A stretch of 64,000 bases of DNA. Source: Chania multitudinisentens RB-25. GTDB lineage: Bacteria > Pseudomonadota > Gammaproteobacteria > Enterobacterales > Enterobacteriaceae. The stretch lies in assembly GCF_000520015.2 (NCBI RefSeq), contig NZ_CP007044.2:4340001-4404000 (forward strand), given 5' to 3'. Below, piece after piece: positions 42,682-51,859 of the stretch; position 1 is the stretch's first letter, and the number at the start of each line of letters is the position of its first letter. Made by a program: the position numbers and the translations under genes. The notes beneath the pieces were generated by a model. That model was not told the DNA's origin and did not search any database. It saw only the letters and a list, made by a program, of their open reading frames with translations.

Positions 42682-42759
42682 TCTTTCAGGCGATGTGTGC
42701 TGGAAGACGGTTAGAGAATCTTCCAGTGGCGCGTAGAACGTAACAAACGCAAGAGAAAG

Positions 42760-42792
42760 CCCTCGGAAGATATCTTCCGAGGGTTTTTTTTT
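42760..42792 (+). terminator. his operon attenuator
   Basis: CCCTCGGAAGAT and ATCTTCCGAGGG form a perfect 12-bp palindromic stem followed by nine Ts. It ends 57 bp before hisG and lies about 80 bases after the leader peptide, the standard intrinsic terminator of his attenuation. Confidence 0.95.
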
Positions 42793-42849
42793 GGCTTCGG
42801 GCAGACAGAAAAATAGTTTTCACCATTTACGGATTAAACAGAGGTTACC

Positions 42850-43749
42850 ATGTTGGATAAAGCACGTTTACGGATAGCAATGCAGAAATCAGGCCGCCTG
42901 AGTGAAGACTCCCAAGAGCTGCTGGCCCGCTGCGGCATCAAAATCAACTTGCAACAGCAGCGCCTGATTGCCTTCGCCGAGAATATGCCGATTGATATCC
43001 TGCGCGTGCGTGATGACGATATCCCTGGGCTGGTGATGGATGGCGTAGTCGATCTGGGCATCATCGGTGAAAACGTGTTGGAAGAAGAGTTGCTCAACCG
43101 CCGTGCGCAAGGCGAAGATCCACGTTACTTCACGCTGCGCCGCCTGGATTTCGGCGGTTGCCGTCTGTCACTGGCCGCCCCATTGGGCAGTGAATATACC
43201 GGCCCGCAAAGCCTGCAAGACTCCCGCATTGCCACCTCTTATCCACACCTGTTAAAGCAATATCTCGATAAACAAGGCGTTCGTTTTAAATCCTGCCTGC
43301 TGAACGGCTCTGTAGAAGTCGCGCCGCGTGCTGGCCTGGCAGATGCCATTTGCGATCTGGTTTCCACCGGTGCCACGCTGGAAGCCAACGGCCTGCGCGA
43401 AGTTGAAGTGATTTATCGCTCCAAAGCCTGCCTGATCCAGCGCGATGGCGAGATGCCCGCCGCCAAACAGCAATTAATCGACCGCCTGATGACGCGTATT
43501 CAAGGGGTGATTCAGGCGCGCGAATCCAAATACATCATGTTGCACGCGCCAAGCGATCGTCTGGATGAAATCATCGCTCTGTTGCCAGGTGCCGAACGCC
43601 CAACCATCCTGCCACTGGCAGGCGCGCAGAACCGCGTAGCGATGCACATGGTGAGCAGCGAAACCCTGTTCTGGGAAACCATGGAAAAACTGAAAACCCT
43701 GGGTGCCAGCTCCATTCTGGTACTGCCCATTGAGAAGATGATGGAGTAA
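42850..43749 (+). CDS. hisG: ATP phosphoribosyltransferase
   Basis: First step of histidine synthesis: ATP and PRPP condense to phosphoribosyl-ATP, with feedback inhibition by histidine. The 299-residue long-form enzyme equals E. coli in length and has the periplasmic-binding-like catalytic core (RLRIAMQKSGRLSEDSQELL, DLVSTGATLEANGL as the PRPP loop) and the C-terminal ACT-like regulatory domain (NRVAMHMVSSETLFWETMEK). First structural gene after the attenuator, with GAGG upstream of the ATG. hisD follows after 4 bp. Confidence 0.97.
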   Translation: MLDKARLRIAMQKSGRLSEDSQELLARCGIKINLQQQRLIAFAENMPIDILRVRDDDIPGLVMDGVVDLGIIGENVLEEELLNRRAQGEDPRYFTLRRLDFGGCRLSLAAPLGSEYTGPQSLQDSRIATSYPHLLKQYLDKQGVRFKSCLLNGSVEVAPRAGLADAICDLVSTGATLEANGLREVEVIYRSKACLIQRDGEMPAAKQQLIDRLMTRIQGVIQARESKYIMLHAPSDRLDEIIALLPGAERPTILPLAGAQNRVAMHMVSSETLFWETMEKLKTLGASSILVLPIEKMME

Positions 43750-43753
43750 CGCT

Positions 43754-45061
43754 ATGCCGAACTTCAATACCGTCGTCAACTGGGCCGAATGTAGCGTGCA
43801 GCAGCGCACCGAACTGCTGATGCGCCCGGCTATCTCCGCTTCGGACAGCATCACTCGCACGGTTAGCGACATTCTTGACAATGTAAAAGCGAATGGCGAT
43901 AACGCACTGCGTGAATACAGCACCAAGTTTGATAAAACGGCGGTGGGTGCTTTACGCGTCAGCGCCGAACAGATTGAACAGGCCTGCGCCCGTTTGGGCG
44001 ACGCAATCAAACAGGCCATGGCGGTGGCCGTCGCCAATGTGGAAACCTTCCACAATGCGCAAAAACTGCCGCTGGTCGATGTTGAAACCCAGCCCGGTGT
44101 GCGCTGCCAACAGGTGACCCGCCCGATCGATTCCGTTGGCCTGTATATTCCCGGTGGCTCAGCCCCGCTGCTTTCTACGGTGCTGATGTTGGCAACGCCG
44201 GCACGCATCGCCGGTTGCCGCCGCGTGGTGCTGTGTTCACCACCACCGATTGCCGATGAGATCCTCTATGCCGCCAAGCTGTGCGGCGTGCAGGAAGTAT
44301 TTCAGGTTGGTGGGGCTCAAGCGATTGCTGCGCTGGCATTCGGCACCGATTCGATACCACAGGTGGATAAAATCTTCGGGCCGGGCAATGCCTTTGTCAC
44401 CGAAGCCAAGCGCCAGGTCAGCCAGCGGTTGGACGGTGCGACCATCGATATGCCGGCTGGCCCCTCCGAAGTGCTGGTGATTGCCGACAGCGGCGCAACT
44501 CCGGCATTTGTGGCATCTGATTTGCTATCGCAAGCCGAACATGGCCCGGATTCACAGGTGATCCTGCTGACGCCAGATACCACGATGGCACAAGTGGTGG
44601 CACAAGCCGTTGAACAGCAGTTAGCCGCATTGCCACGGGCAGAAACCGCACGCCAAGCGCTGGCCAGCAGCCGTTTGATTGTTGCCAAAGATTTGGCCGA
44701 ATGCGTGGCTATCAGCAATCAATACGGCCCAGAACATTTGATTATTCAAACCCGCAACGCACGCGATCTGGTAGACAGCATTACCAGCGCCGGTTCCGTG
44801 TTTCTTGGTGACTGGTCGCCGGAGTCTGCCGGGGATTACGCTTCGGGTACCAACCATGTGCTGCCGACCTACGGTTATACCGCTACCTGTTCCAGTTTGG
44901 GATTGGCAGATTTCCAAAAGCGCATGACGGTGCAGGAACTGACGCCGCAAGGTTTTATGAATCTGGCCGCCACCATTGAAACACTAGCAGCAGCCGAGCA
45001 GTTGATCGCCCATAAAAACGCCGTGACCTTACGCGTCGCCGCCTTGCAGGAGCAAGCATGA
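43754..45061 (+). CDS. hisD: Histidinol dehydrogenase
   Basis: The last two steps of the pathway: this zinc enzyme oxidises L-histidinol to histidinal and then histidine with two NAD. The 435-residue protein shows the family landmarks VGLYIPGGSAPLLSTVLM, GGAQAIAALAFGTDSI, GPGNAFVTEAKRQV, GPSEVLVIADSGATP, EHGPDSQVIL and TNHVLPT. Its stop region overlaps the start of hisC by four bases (ATGA), which indicates translational coupling. Order and spacing are those of E. coli. Confidence 0.97.
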   Translation: MPNFNTVVNWAECSVQQRTELLMRPAISASDSITRTVSDILDNVKANGDNALREYSTKFDKTAVGALRVSAEQIEQACARLGDAIKQAMAVAVANVETFHNAQKLPLVDVETQPGVRCQQVTRPIDSVGLYIPGGSAPLLSTVLMLATPARIAGCRRVVLCSPPPIADEILYAAKLCGVQEVFQVGGAQAIAALAFGTDSIPQVDKIFGPGNAFVTEAKRQVSQRLDGATIDMPAGPSEVLVIADSGATPAFVASDLLSQAEHGPDSQVILLTPDTTMAQVVAQAVEQQLAALPRAETARQALASSRLIVAKDLAECVAISNQYGPEHLIIQTRNARDLVDSITSAGSVFLGDWSPESAGDYASGTNHVLPTYGYTATCSSLGLADFQKRMTVQELTPQGFMNLAATIETLAAAEQLIAHKNAVTLRVAALQEQA

Positions 45062-46134
45062 GCATTGAACAATTAGCCCGTAAAAATGTGCGCGAGCTGA
45101 CGCCCTACCAATCGGCGCGCCGTTTGGGTGGCCAGGGCGATGTGTGGCTGAATGCCAACGAATACCCGGTTGCCCCAGAATTCCAGTTGACCGCGCAAAC
45201 CTTCAACCGCTACCCGGAATGCCAACCGGCGTTGGTGATTGAACGTTACGCCGCTTACGCCGGGGTGAACCAAGAGCAGGTGCTGGTCAGCCGTGGCGCA
45301 GATGAAGGCATCGAACTGCTGATCCGCGCGTTCTGTGAACCAGGCAAAGACGCCATTCTGTTCTGCCCACCAACTTACGGCATGTACGCCGTCAGCGCCG
45401 AGACATTTGGGGTTGAGCGCCGCACCGTGGCGGCCAAGGCCGACTGGCAGCTCGATCTGCCCGCCATCGCCGCCAACCTGGGCAACGTAAAACTGATCTA
45501 CGCCTGTAGCCCCAATAACCCGACCGGCAACCTGCTTGATCCGAACGATCTGCGTGCGCTGCTGGAGATGGCCAAAGGCAAAGCTATCGTCGCGATCGAT
45601 GAAGCCTATATCGAATTCTGCCCACAGGCCTCCGTGGCGGGTTGGTTGAGTGATTACCCGCATTTGGTGGTGTTACGCACGCTGTCAAAAGCCTTTGCAC
45701 TGGCAGGCCTGCGCTGTGGTTTTACCTTGGCCAATGCCGAGGTGATCGCCCTGCTATTGAAAGTGATCGCCCCTTACCCACTCTCGACCCCAGTAGCCGA
45801 TATCGCGGCGCAGGCGCTAAGCCCCGAAGGGCTCAATCTGATGCGCCAGCGCGTTGCGGAAATCAGCGCTAACCGCGCTTGGCTGCAACAGGCGCTGCAA
45901 GACTGTGCCTGCGTTGAACAGGTGTTCACCAGCGACAGCAACTACCTGCTGGCCCGCTGCACCGCCACCAGCAATGTGTTTAAAACGCTGTGGGATCAAG
46001 GTATTATCCTGCGAGATCAACATAAGCAGCCTGGTCTTTCCGGTTGTGTACGCATCACTATTGGCACCCGTGCTGAATGCCAACGCGTTGTGGATGCCCT
46101 CAAACCCCTGCCTGGTGCCAAGGAGACCCTGTGA
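45058..46134 (+). CDS. hisC: Histidinol-phosphate aminotransferase
   Basis: This PLP-dependent class I/II aminotransferase of 358 residues converts imidazole-acetol phosphate and glutamate to histidinol phosphate. YACSPNNPTGN binds substrate and cofactor, AIDEAYIEF carries the PLP-contacting Asp, and RTLSKAFALAGLRCG holds the Schiff-base lysine. The start overlaps hisD (ATGA) and the end overlaps the GTG of hisB (GTGA), so the three genes are translationally linked. Length matches the enterobacterial enzyme. Confidence 0.97.
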   Translation: MSIEQLARKNVRELTPYQSARRLGGQGDVWLNANEYPVAPEFQLTAQTFNRYPECQPALVIERYAAYAGVNQEQVLVSRGADEGIELLIRAFCEPGKDAILFCPPTYGMYAVSAETFGVERRTVAAKADWQLDLPAIAANLGNVKLIYACSPNNPTGNLLDPNDLRALLEMAKGKAIVAIDEAYIEFCPQASVAGWLSDYPHLVVLRTLSKAFALAGLRCGFTLANAEVIALLLKVIAPYPLSTPVADIAAQALSPEGLNLMRQRVAEISANRAWLQQALQDCACVEQVFTSDSNYLLARCTATSNVFKTLWDQGIILRDQHKQPGLSGCVRITIGTRAECQRVVDALKPLPGAKETL

Positions 46135-47198
46135 GCCAGAAATTCCTTTTTATTGACCGTGACGGTACGCTGATTGCCGAACCACCAGAAGATTACCAGG
46201 TTGATCGTTTAGATAAGCTGGCGCTGGAGCCGGACGTGATCCCTTCCCTGCTGGCGTTGCAGCAGGCTGGTTATACCCTGGTGATGATCACCAATCAGGA
46301 TGGCCTCGGCACCGCCAGTTTCCCGCAGGAAACCTTCGATCCGCCGCACAATCTGATGATGCAGATCCTCAGTTCACAAGGCATTAAATTCGCCGACATT
46401 CTGATTTGCCCGCATAAACAGGAAGATAACTGTGATTGCCGCAAGCCGAAAATCGCCATGGTTACAGGCTATCTGCAACCCGGTGTGATGAATGCCGCCA
46501 ACAGCTATGTGATTGGCGATCGCCAGACCGATATCCAGTTGGCAGACAATATGGGTATCCAAGGGCTACTGTACCAGCGTGAAACGCTGGGCTGGCAGGC
46601 AATTACCCAACAGCTGACCCAACGTGACCGCCACGCTCACGTTAACCGCGTCACCAAAGAGACGCAGATTGACGTGAATGTCTGGCTGGATCGTGAAGGT
46701 GGCAGCAAAATCAAAACCGGCGTCGGCTTCTTCGATCACATGCTGGATCAGATCGCCACCCACGGCGGCTTCCGTATGGACATCCAGGTGAATGGCGATC
46801 TGTACATCGACGATCACCACACGGTGGAAGATACTGCGCTGGCGCTGGGTGAAGCGTTGAACAAAGCGCTGGGCGATAAACGCGGCATCGCGCGTTTCGG
46901 CTTTGTGCTACCGATGGATGAATGCCTGGCGCGCTGCGCGATGGATCTCTCCGGCCGCCCGCACCTGGAATACCGTGCTGAATTTAATTATCAGCGCGTG
47001 GGCGATCTCAGCACCGAAATGGTTGAGCACTTCTTCCGTTCACTGTCTTATACCATGGCCTGCACCCTGCACCTGAAAACCAAGGGCAAAAACGACCACC
47101 ACCGCGTTGAAAGCCTGTTTAAAGTCTTTGGCCGCACGCTGCGCCAGGCGATCCGCGTTGAGGGCAACACGCTCCCAAGCTCGAAAGGGGTGCTGTGA
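46131..47198 (+). CDS. hisB: Bifunctional histidinol-phosphatase/imidazoleglycerol-phosphate dehydratase
   Basis: A two-domain, 355-residue enzyme. The N-terminal HAD phosphatase has DRDGT as catalytic motif I and a zinc loop CPHKQEDNCDCRKPK, and dephosphorylates histidinol phosphate. The C-terminal IGPD domain (GGSKIKTGVGFFDHMLDQIA, DDHHTVEDTALALGEAL, EHFFRSL) dehydrates imidazoleglycerol phosphate through a di-metal centre of conserved His/Glu. GTG 46131 overlapping the hisC stop is the start that gives the family length; an upstream in-frame extension has no support. Confidence 0.97.
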   Translation: MSQKFLFIDRDGTLIAEPPEDYQVDRLDKLALEPDVIPSLLALQQAGYTLVMITNQDGLGTASFPQETFDPPHNLMMQILSSQGIKFADILICPHKQEDNCDCRKPKIAMVTGYLQPGVMNAANSYVIGDRQTDIQLADNMGIQGLLYQRETLGWQAITQQLTQRDRHAHVNRVTKETQIDVNVWLDREGGSKIKTGVGFFDHMLDQIATHGGFRMDIQVNGDLYIDDHHTVEDTALALGEALNKALGDKRGIARFGFVLPMDECLARCAMDLSGRPHLEYRAEFNYQRVGDLSTEMVEHFFRSLSYTMACTLHLKTKGKNDHHRVESLFKVFGRTLRQAIRVEGNTLPSSKGVL

Positions 47199-47788
47199 TG
47201 AACGTGGTGATCCTGGATACCGGTTGCGCCAACCTTTCTTCCGTCACCTACGCGGTACAACGGCTGGGCTATCGGCCACAAGTCAGCCGTGACCCGAAGA
47301 TTGTGCTGCGCGCCGACAAACTGTTTCTGCCCGGCGTCGGCACCGCGCAGGCGGCTATGGAACAGTTGGCACAGCGCGAACTGATCGATTTGATTAAAGC
47401 TTGTACCCAACCGGTGCTGGGTATCTGCCTGGGTATGCAACTGCTGGCAGAGAGCAGTGAAGAAAATAACGGTATCAAAACGCTGGGGATTATCGCGACT
47501 CCGGTAAAACAGATGACCGATTTCGGCCTGCCATTGCCACACATGGGCTGGAATCAGGTGACTGCACAGGCGGGTAACCCCCTGTTCCGTGGCATCGAGG
47601 ACGGTGCTTACTTCTACTTCGTTCACAGTTATGCGATGCCGATATGCTCAAGCACCATCGCTCAGGCGAATTACGGCGAACCATTCACCGCCGCCGTACA
47701 AAAAGACAACTTCTTTGGCGTGCAGTTTCATCCCGAGCGTTCTGGCGCGGCCGGAGCACAACTGTTGAAAAACTTTCTGGAGATGTAG
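47198..47788 (+). CDS. hisH: Imidazole glycerol phosphate synthase, glutaminase subunit
   Basis: This class I glutamine amidotransferase of 196 residues supplies ammonia to HisF. The nucleophile Cys lies in GICLGMQLL, and the His-Glu pair in FHPERSG. ATG 47198 overlaps the hisB stop (TGATG), indicating coupling. It forms a heterodimer with HisF, through whose barrel ammonia travels. Length equals E. coli HisH. hisA follows after 5 bp. Confidence 0.97.
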   Translation: MNVVILDTGCANLSSVTYAVQRLGYRPQVSRDPKIVLRADKLFLPGVGTAQAAMEQLAQRELIDLIKACTQPVLGICLGMQLLAESSEENNGIKTLGIIATPVKQMTDFGLPLPHMGWNQVTAQAGNPLFRGIEDGAYFYFVHSYAMPICSSTIAQANYGEPFTAAVQKDNFFGVQFHPERSGAAGAQLLKNFLEM

Positions 47789-47793
47789 GCAGC

Positions 47794-48531
47794 ATGATTA
47801 TTCCCGCTTTAGATTTGATCGATGGCAATGTGGTACGCCTGCATCAGGGCGACTACGGCCAACAACGTGACTATGGCAACGATCCATTGCTGCGTTTGCA
47901 GGATTATCAGCAACAAGGCGCACAGGTGTTGCACCTGGTGGACTTGACCGGTGCCAAAGATCCGGCCGCCCGCCAGATCCCACTGCTGCGTAAACTGCTG
48001 GCTGGCGTGAACGTGCCCGTGCAGGTTGGCGGCGGCATTCGCAATGAACAAGACGTCTCTGCCCTGCTGGAAGCCGGCGCTACCCGCGTCGTGATTGGTT
48101 CCACCGCCGTGAAACAGCCGGAGATGGTGCAGGGTTGGTTTGAACGTTACGGAGCAGACGCCATGGTGCTGGCGCTGGATGTGCGCATTGATGCCGCTGG
48201 CACTAAGCACGTCGCCATCAGCGGCTGGCAGGAAAACTCAGATGCCACGCTGGAACAGGTAGTGGAACAGTATCTGCCGTTCGGCTTGAAACACGTGCTG
48301 TGCACTGATATTTCCCGCGATGGTACGCTGGCAGGCTCTAACGTGGCGTTGTATCAGGAAGTGTGTCAACGCTACCCACAGATCGCCTTTCAGGCTTCCG
48401 GTGGTATCGGTAATCTGGATGATATCGCTCAGTTACGTGGCAGCGGTGTTGAAGGGGTGATCGTCGGGCGCGCCCTGCTGGAAGGCAAATTCAGCGTTGA
48501 GGAGGCAATCGCATGCTGGCAAAACGGATAA
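47794..48531 (+). CDS. hisA: Phosphoribosylformimino-AICAR phosphate isomerase
   Basis: This 245-residue TIM barrel isomerises ProFAR to PRFAR by an Amadori rearrangement. The general base Asp lies in PALDLIDGNVVRL at the first strand and the acid Asp near LALDVR in the second half. Phosphate loops GGGIR and GGIGNLDD are both present. The frame is open well upstream into hisH (47644), but ATG 47794 with TAGGCAGC upstream gives the normal N-terminus. It overlaps hisF by 19 bases. HisA and HisF are ancient half-barrel paralogues. Confidence 0.97.
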   Translation: MIIPALDLIDGNVVRLHQGDYGQQRDYGNDPLLRLQDYQQQGAQVLHLVDLTGAKDPAARQIPLLRKLLAGVNVPVQVGGGIRNEQDVSALLEAGATRVVIGSTAVKQPEMVQGWFERYGADAMVLALDVRIDAAGTKHVAISGWQENSDATLEQVVEQYLPFGLKHVLCTDISRDGTLAGSNVALYQEVCQRYPQIAFQASGGIGNLDDIAQLRGSGVEGVIVGRALLEGKFSVEEAIACWQNG

Positions 48532-49289
48532 TTCCCTGCCTGGACGTTAAAGATGGACAAGTGGTGAAAGGCGTGCAGTTCCGCAATCACGAGATCATTG
48601 GCGATATCGTGCCGCTGGCCCAGCGCTACGCGCAGGAAGGGGCCGATGAACTGGTGTTTTATGACATTACCGCCTCCAGCGATGGCCGCGTGGTGGATAA
48701 AAGCTGGGTATCGCGAGTAGCAGAAGTGATCGATATTCCGTTCTGCGTGGCCGGTGGTATCAAAAGCGCCGAGGACGCCAGCCAGATCCTATCGTTTGGC
48801 GCCGACAAAATTTCCATCAACTCCCCCGCACTGGCCGATCCAACCCTGATCAGCCGCCTGGCAGATCGCTTTGGCGTGCAGTGCATCGTGGTCGGTATCG
48901 ACACCTGGTATGAAGCCGCAACCGGCAAATACCATGTAAACCAATATACTGGCGATGAAAGCCGCACCCGGGTGACCGAGTGGCAAACCCTCGATTGGGT
49001 GCAGGAAGTACAAAAGCGCGGTGCTGGGGAAATCGTGCTTAACATGATGAACCAGGACGGCGTGCGTAACGGTTATGATTTGGCACAACTGAAGAAAGTG
49101 CGTGCAGTGTGTAAAGTACCGCTAATCGCTTCCGGCGGTGCTGGCACCATGGAACACTTCCTGGCCGCCTTCCGCGATGCGGATGTTGATGGTGCGCTGG
49201 CTGCTTCCGTGTTCCATAAGCAAATCATTAATATCGGCGAACTGAAAAGGTTCCTGGCAGAACGTGGCGTGGAGATGCGTTTGTGTTAA
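48513..49289 (+). CDS. hisF: Imidazole glycerol phosphate synthase, cyclase subunit
   Basis: The 258-residue TIM-barrel cyclase partner of HisH uses ammonia to split PRFAR into imidazole glycerol phosphate and AICAR. Catalytic Asp residues lie in CLDVKDGQVVKG (first strand) and VGIDTWYE (fifth strand); phosphate-binding glycines are in AGGIKS and SGGAGTMEHF. It starts inside the last codons of hisA with GAGG as ribosome site and its end overlaps the GTG of hisI by seven bases. Near-identical to E. coli HisF. Confidence 0.97.
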   Translation: MLAKRIIPCLDVKDGQVVKGVQFRNHEIIGDIVPLAQRYAQEGADELVFYDITASSDGRVVDKSWVSRVAEVIDIPFCVAGGIKSAEDASQILSFGADKISINSPALADPTLISRLADRFGVQCIVVGIDTWYEAATGKYHVNQYTGDESRTRVTEWQTLDWVQEVQKRGAGEIVLNMMNQDGVRNGYDLAQLKKVRAVCKVPLIASGGAGTMEHFLAAFRDADVDGALAASVFHKQIINIGELKRFLAERGVEMRLC

Positions 49290-49897
49290 CAGAACAACAA
49301 AGAAGCCAGCTAGACTGGGCAAAAACCGATAACCTGCTGCCGGTGATCGTCCAGCACGCCGTTTCTGGCGAAGTGCTGATGCTGGGCTATATGGATCAGG
49401 AGGCTCTGGCCGTTACCGAGCAAAGCGGCAAGGTGACGTTCTTCTCACGCACCAAGCAACGCCTGTGGACCAAAGGCGAAAGCTCTGGCAATTTCCTGAG
49501 CGTTGTCAGCATTACGCCAGACTGCGATAACGATACCCTGCTGATCCTGGCCAATCCGATCGGCCCAACCTGCCATTTGGGGAACAATAGTTGCTTCCAT
49601 CCGGCAACCAGTGATTGGGGCTTCCTGTATCAGCTTGAGCAACTTTTGGCCTCGCGTAAAACCGCAAGCCCGGAAAGCTCGTATACCGCCAAACTTTATG
49701 CCAGCGGCACCAAACGTATCGCACAAAAAGTGGGTGAAGAAGGTGTGGAAACTGCCCTGGCCGCCACGGTGAACGATCGTGAAGAACTGACCAATGAAGC
49801 TGCCGATCTGATTTACCATCTGCTGGTCTTGTTGCAGGATCAGGATCTGGACTTGAGCAAAGTGATTGGCCGCCTGCGCGAACGGCATCAGAAATAG
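49283..49897 (+). CDS. hisI: Bifunctional phosphoribosyl-AMP cyclohydrolase/phosphoribosyl-ATP pyrophosphatase
   Basis: Steps two and three of histidine synthesis in one 204-residue fusion. The N-terminal HisI domain has the zinc/magnesium motifs PDCDNDT and CHLGNNSCF and the GYMDQEAL and TKGESSGN loops. The C-terminal HisE domain has EEGVETALAA, an alpha-helical MazG-like pyrophosphatase. Start is GTG 49283, overlapping the hisF stop. It is the last gene of the operon and is followed by a terminator shared with gnd. Confidence 0.96.
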   Translation: MLTEQQRSQLDWAKTDNLLPVIVQHAVSGEVLMLGYMDQEALAVTEQSGKVTFFSRTKQRLWTKGESSGNFLSVVSITPDCDNDTLLILANPIGPTCHLGNNSCFHPATSDWGFLYQLEQLLASRKTASPESSYTAKLYASGTKRIAQKVGEEGVETALAATVNDREELTNEAADLIYHLLVLLQDQDLDLSKVIGRLRERHQK

Positions 49898-49912
49898 CCT
49901 CTGGCAGAAACT

Positions 49913-49950
49913 AAAAAAGCCACCGGGCGTTAACCTCGGTGGCTTTTTTT
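49913..49950. terminator. Bidirectional terminator between his operon and gnd
   Basis: AAAAAAGCCACCG (49913-49925) pairs with CGGTGGCTTTTTTT (49937-49950) around an 11-base loop. The T-run on one strand and the A-run on the other make it a working intrinsic terminator for both converging transcripts. Confidence 0.9.
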
Positions 49951-49968
49951 ATCGTTCAACTCTCAGGA

Positions 49969-51375
49969 TTATTCCATCCATTCGGTATGGAACACACCTT
50001 CTTTATCAATACGTTTGTAAGTGTGAGCACCGAAGTAGTCACGCTGCGCCTGAATCAGGTTAGCTGGCAGCACCGCAGAGCGGTAGCTGTCGTAGTAGGC
50101 AATAGCCGCAAAGAAGGTTGGCGTTGGGATACCGTTCTGCACCGCATACGACACCACATCACGCAGCGCCTGTTGATATTCGTCAGCAATCTGCTTGAAG
50201 TAAGGAGCCAGCAGCAGGTTAGCAATGCCTGCATTTTCCGCATAAGCATCGGTAATCTTTTGCAAGAATTGGGCACGGATGATGCAACCCGCACGGAAAA
50301 TCTTGGCGATCTCACCGTAATGCAGATCCCAGTTGTTTTCCAGAGAAGCTGCTTTCAGTTGCGAGAAACCCTGCGCATAGGAAACAATTTTGCCCAGGTA
50401 CAGCGCGCGGCGCACTTTTTCCACAAACTCGGCTTTATCACCGCTGAAAGCCGCTACTTTCGGGCCGGCCAACACTTTAGATGCCGCAACCCGCTGATCT
50501 TTCAGCGAGGATAAGTAACGTGCAAACACCGACTCGGTGATCAGCGACAGCGGTTCACCCAGATCCAAAGAGCTCTGGCTGGTCCACTTGCCAGTGCCTT
50601 TGTTGGCTGCTTCATCCAGGATCACGTCAACCAGATAGTTACCCTCTTCGTCTTTCTTGGTGAAGATGTCTTTGGTGATGTCAATCAGGTAGCTGTTCAG
50701 CTCGCCCTTGTTCCACTCGGCAAAGGTTTCCGCCAACTGTTCATTGCTGAGATTCAGCGCCTGTTTCAGCAATGAGTAGGCTTCTGCAATCAACTGCATA
50801 TCACCGTATTCAATACCGTTGTGCACCATTTTCACGTAATGGCCAGCACCGTCAGCACCGATATAGGTCACACAAGGCTCGCCTTCAGCCACGGCAGCAA
50901 TCTTCTTCAGAATTGGCGCTACCAATTCATAGGCTTCTTTCTGGCCACCCGGCATGATAGAAGGCCCTTTCAGCGCCCCTTCCTCGCCACCGGAAACACC
51001 GGTGCCAATAAAGTTAAAACCCTGAGCAGACAGCTCACGGTTGCGGCGGATGGTGTCCTGATAGTAGGTGTTACCGCCGTCGATCAGGATATCGCCTTTT
51101 TCCAGGTGCGGAGTCAGGGAAGCAATGGTTTTGTCCGTTGCTTCACCCGCTTTTACCATCAACAAAATGCGGCGTGGTTTTTCCAACGATTCGACAAACT
51201 CTTCAACGCTATAGTACGGAGCCAGGTTTTTACCTGGATTCTCAGCAATAACTTCATCAGTTTTATCGCCAGAACGGTTAAAGATAGACACGGTATAACC
51301 ACGGCTTTCGATGTTCAATGCCAGATTGCGGCCCATCACCGCCATGCCGACAACGCCGATTTGCTGTTTGGACAT
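49969..51375 (-). CDS. gnd: 6-phosphogluconate dehydrogenase (decarboxylating)
   Basis: This pentose-phosphate enzyme converts 6-phosphogluconate and NADP to ribulose-5-phosphate, CO2 and NADPH. The 468-residue protein has the N-terminal Rossmann motif GVVGMAVMGRNLALNIE, the cofactor-side FNRSGDKTDE, GGNTYYQDT, the catalytic GTGVSGGEEGAL, and KMVHNGIEYGDMQLIAE with the catalytic lysine. The C-terminus YKRIDKEGVFHTEWME is typical. AGGAG precedes the ATG. As in E. coli, gnd lies near the his and O-antigen loci and is convergent to his. Being next to the polymorphic O-antigen locus, it may be recombinant. Confidence 0.96.
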   Translation of the reverse strand: MSKQQIGVVGMAVMGRNLALNIESRGYTVSIFNRSGDKTDEVIAENPGKNLAPYYSVEEFVESLEKPRRILLMVKAGEATDKTIASLTPHLEKGDILIDGGNTYYQDTIRRNRELSAQGFNFIGTGVSGGEEGALKGPSIMPGGQKEAYELVAPILKKIAAVAEGEPCVTYIGADGAGHYVKMVHNGIEYGDMQLIAEAYSLLKQALNLSNEQLAETFAEWNKGELNSYLIDITKDIFTKKDEEGNYLVDVILDEAANKGTGKWTSQSSLDLGEPLSLITESVFARYLSSLKDQRVAASKVLAGPKVAAFSGDKAEFVEKVRRALYLGKIVSYAQGFSQLKAASLENNWDLHYGEIAKIFRAGCIIRAQFLQKITDAYAENAGIANLLLAPYFKQIADEYQQALRDVVSYAVQNGIPTPTFFAAIAYYDSYRSAVLPANLIQAQRDYFGAHTYKRIDKEGVFHTEWME

Positions 51376-51679
51376 TAGGAACTCCTGTCTGAAGATAGCA
51401 CCTGTATCACGGCTTTAAGCCAACAGGTTTTTTTGATGTGGCGCACATGTTAACTCAGGATTGAACGCAGTGGGTAGTGATTGGTGCGATAGATCACAGA
51501 ATGTTATGAATGAACTCCAACCACTTCCAGGCAGTGTCTCTAATTTAATTCTTATACAAATCAATAAGATAAATACAGGACTTTAAGCTATGTCCCTAAG
51601 TTATCAATAACATGATAAGAAAAGTAACTTAAATCTCGTTACAAGCTTCTTTTTACCTCCAGAACGGACCATTCTTTAC

Positions 51680-51859
51680 AGATCAAATGAAAAATTTCAT
51701 GGTAATGATCGAGTTCGATTTGGTAGTAAAATGCATCGCAAGAGCAATGTCGTTAAACACTGTTTTAGTTTTTTGAAAGAAAATCGCCGTATTACCACAT
51801 GATTTGAAAAAACAACCAGAAACTACCTACCTGTCGATGATAAAGCTTGGGTGTATTAG
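51680..51859 (+). pseudogene. IS5-like transposase C-terminal relic
   Basis: From 51701 the frame reads GNDRVRFGSKMHRKSNVVKH, CFSFLKENRRITT, a TGA (51800-51802), then FEKTTRNYLPV and stops at 51857. This matches the end of IS5-type (IS427-like) transposases, which read RxxNVVERxFxxLKxFRRIATRFEKTARNY. The in-frame TGA stands where the family has Arg (CGA), a single transition. No terminal inverted repeats were recognised, so only a fragment remains. Confidence 0.65.
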
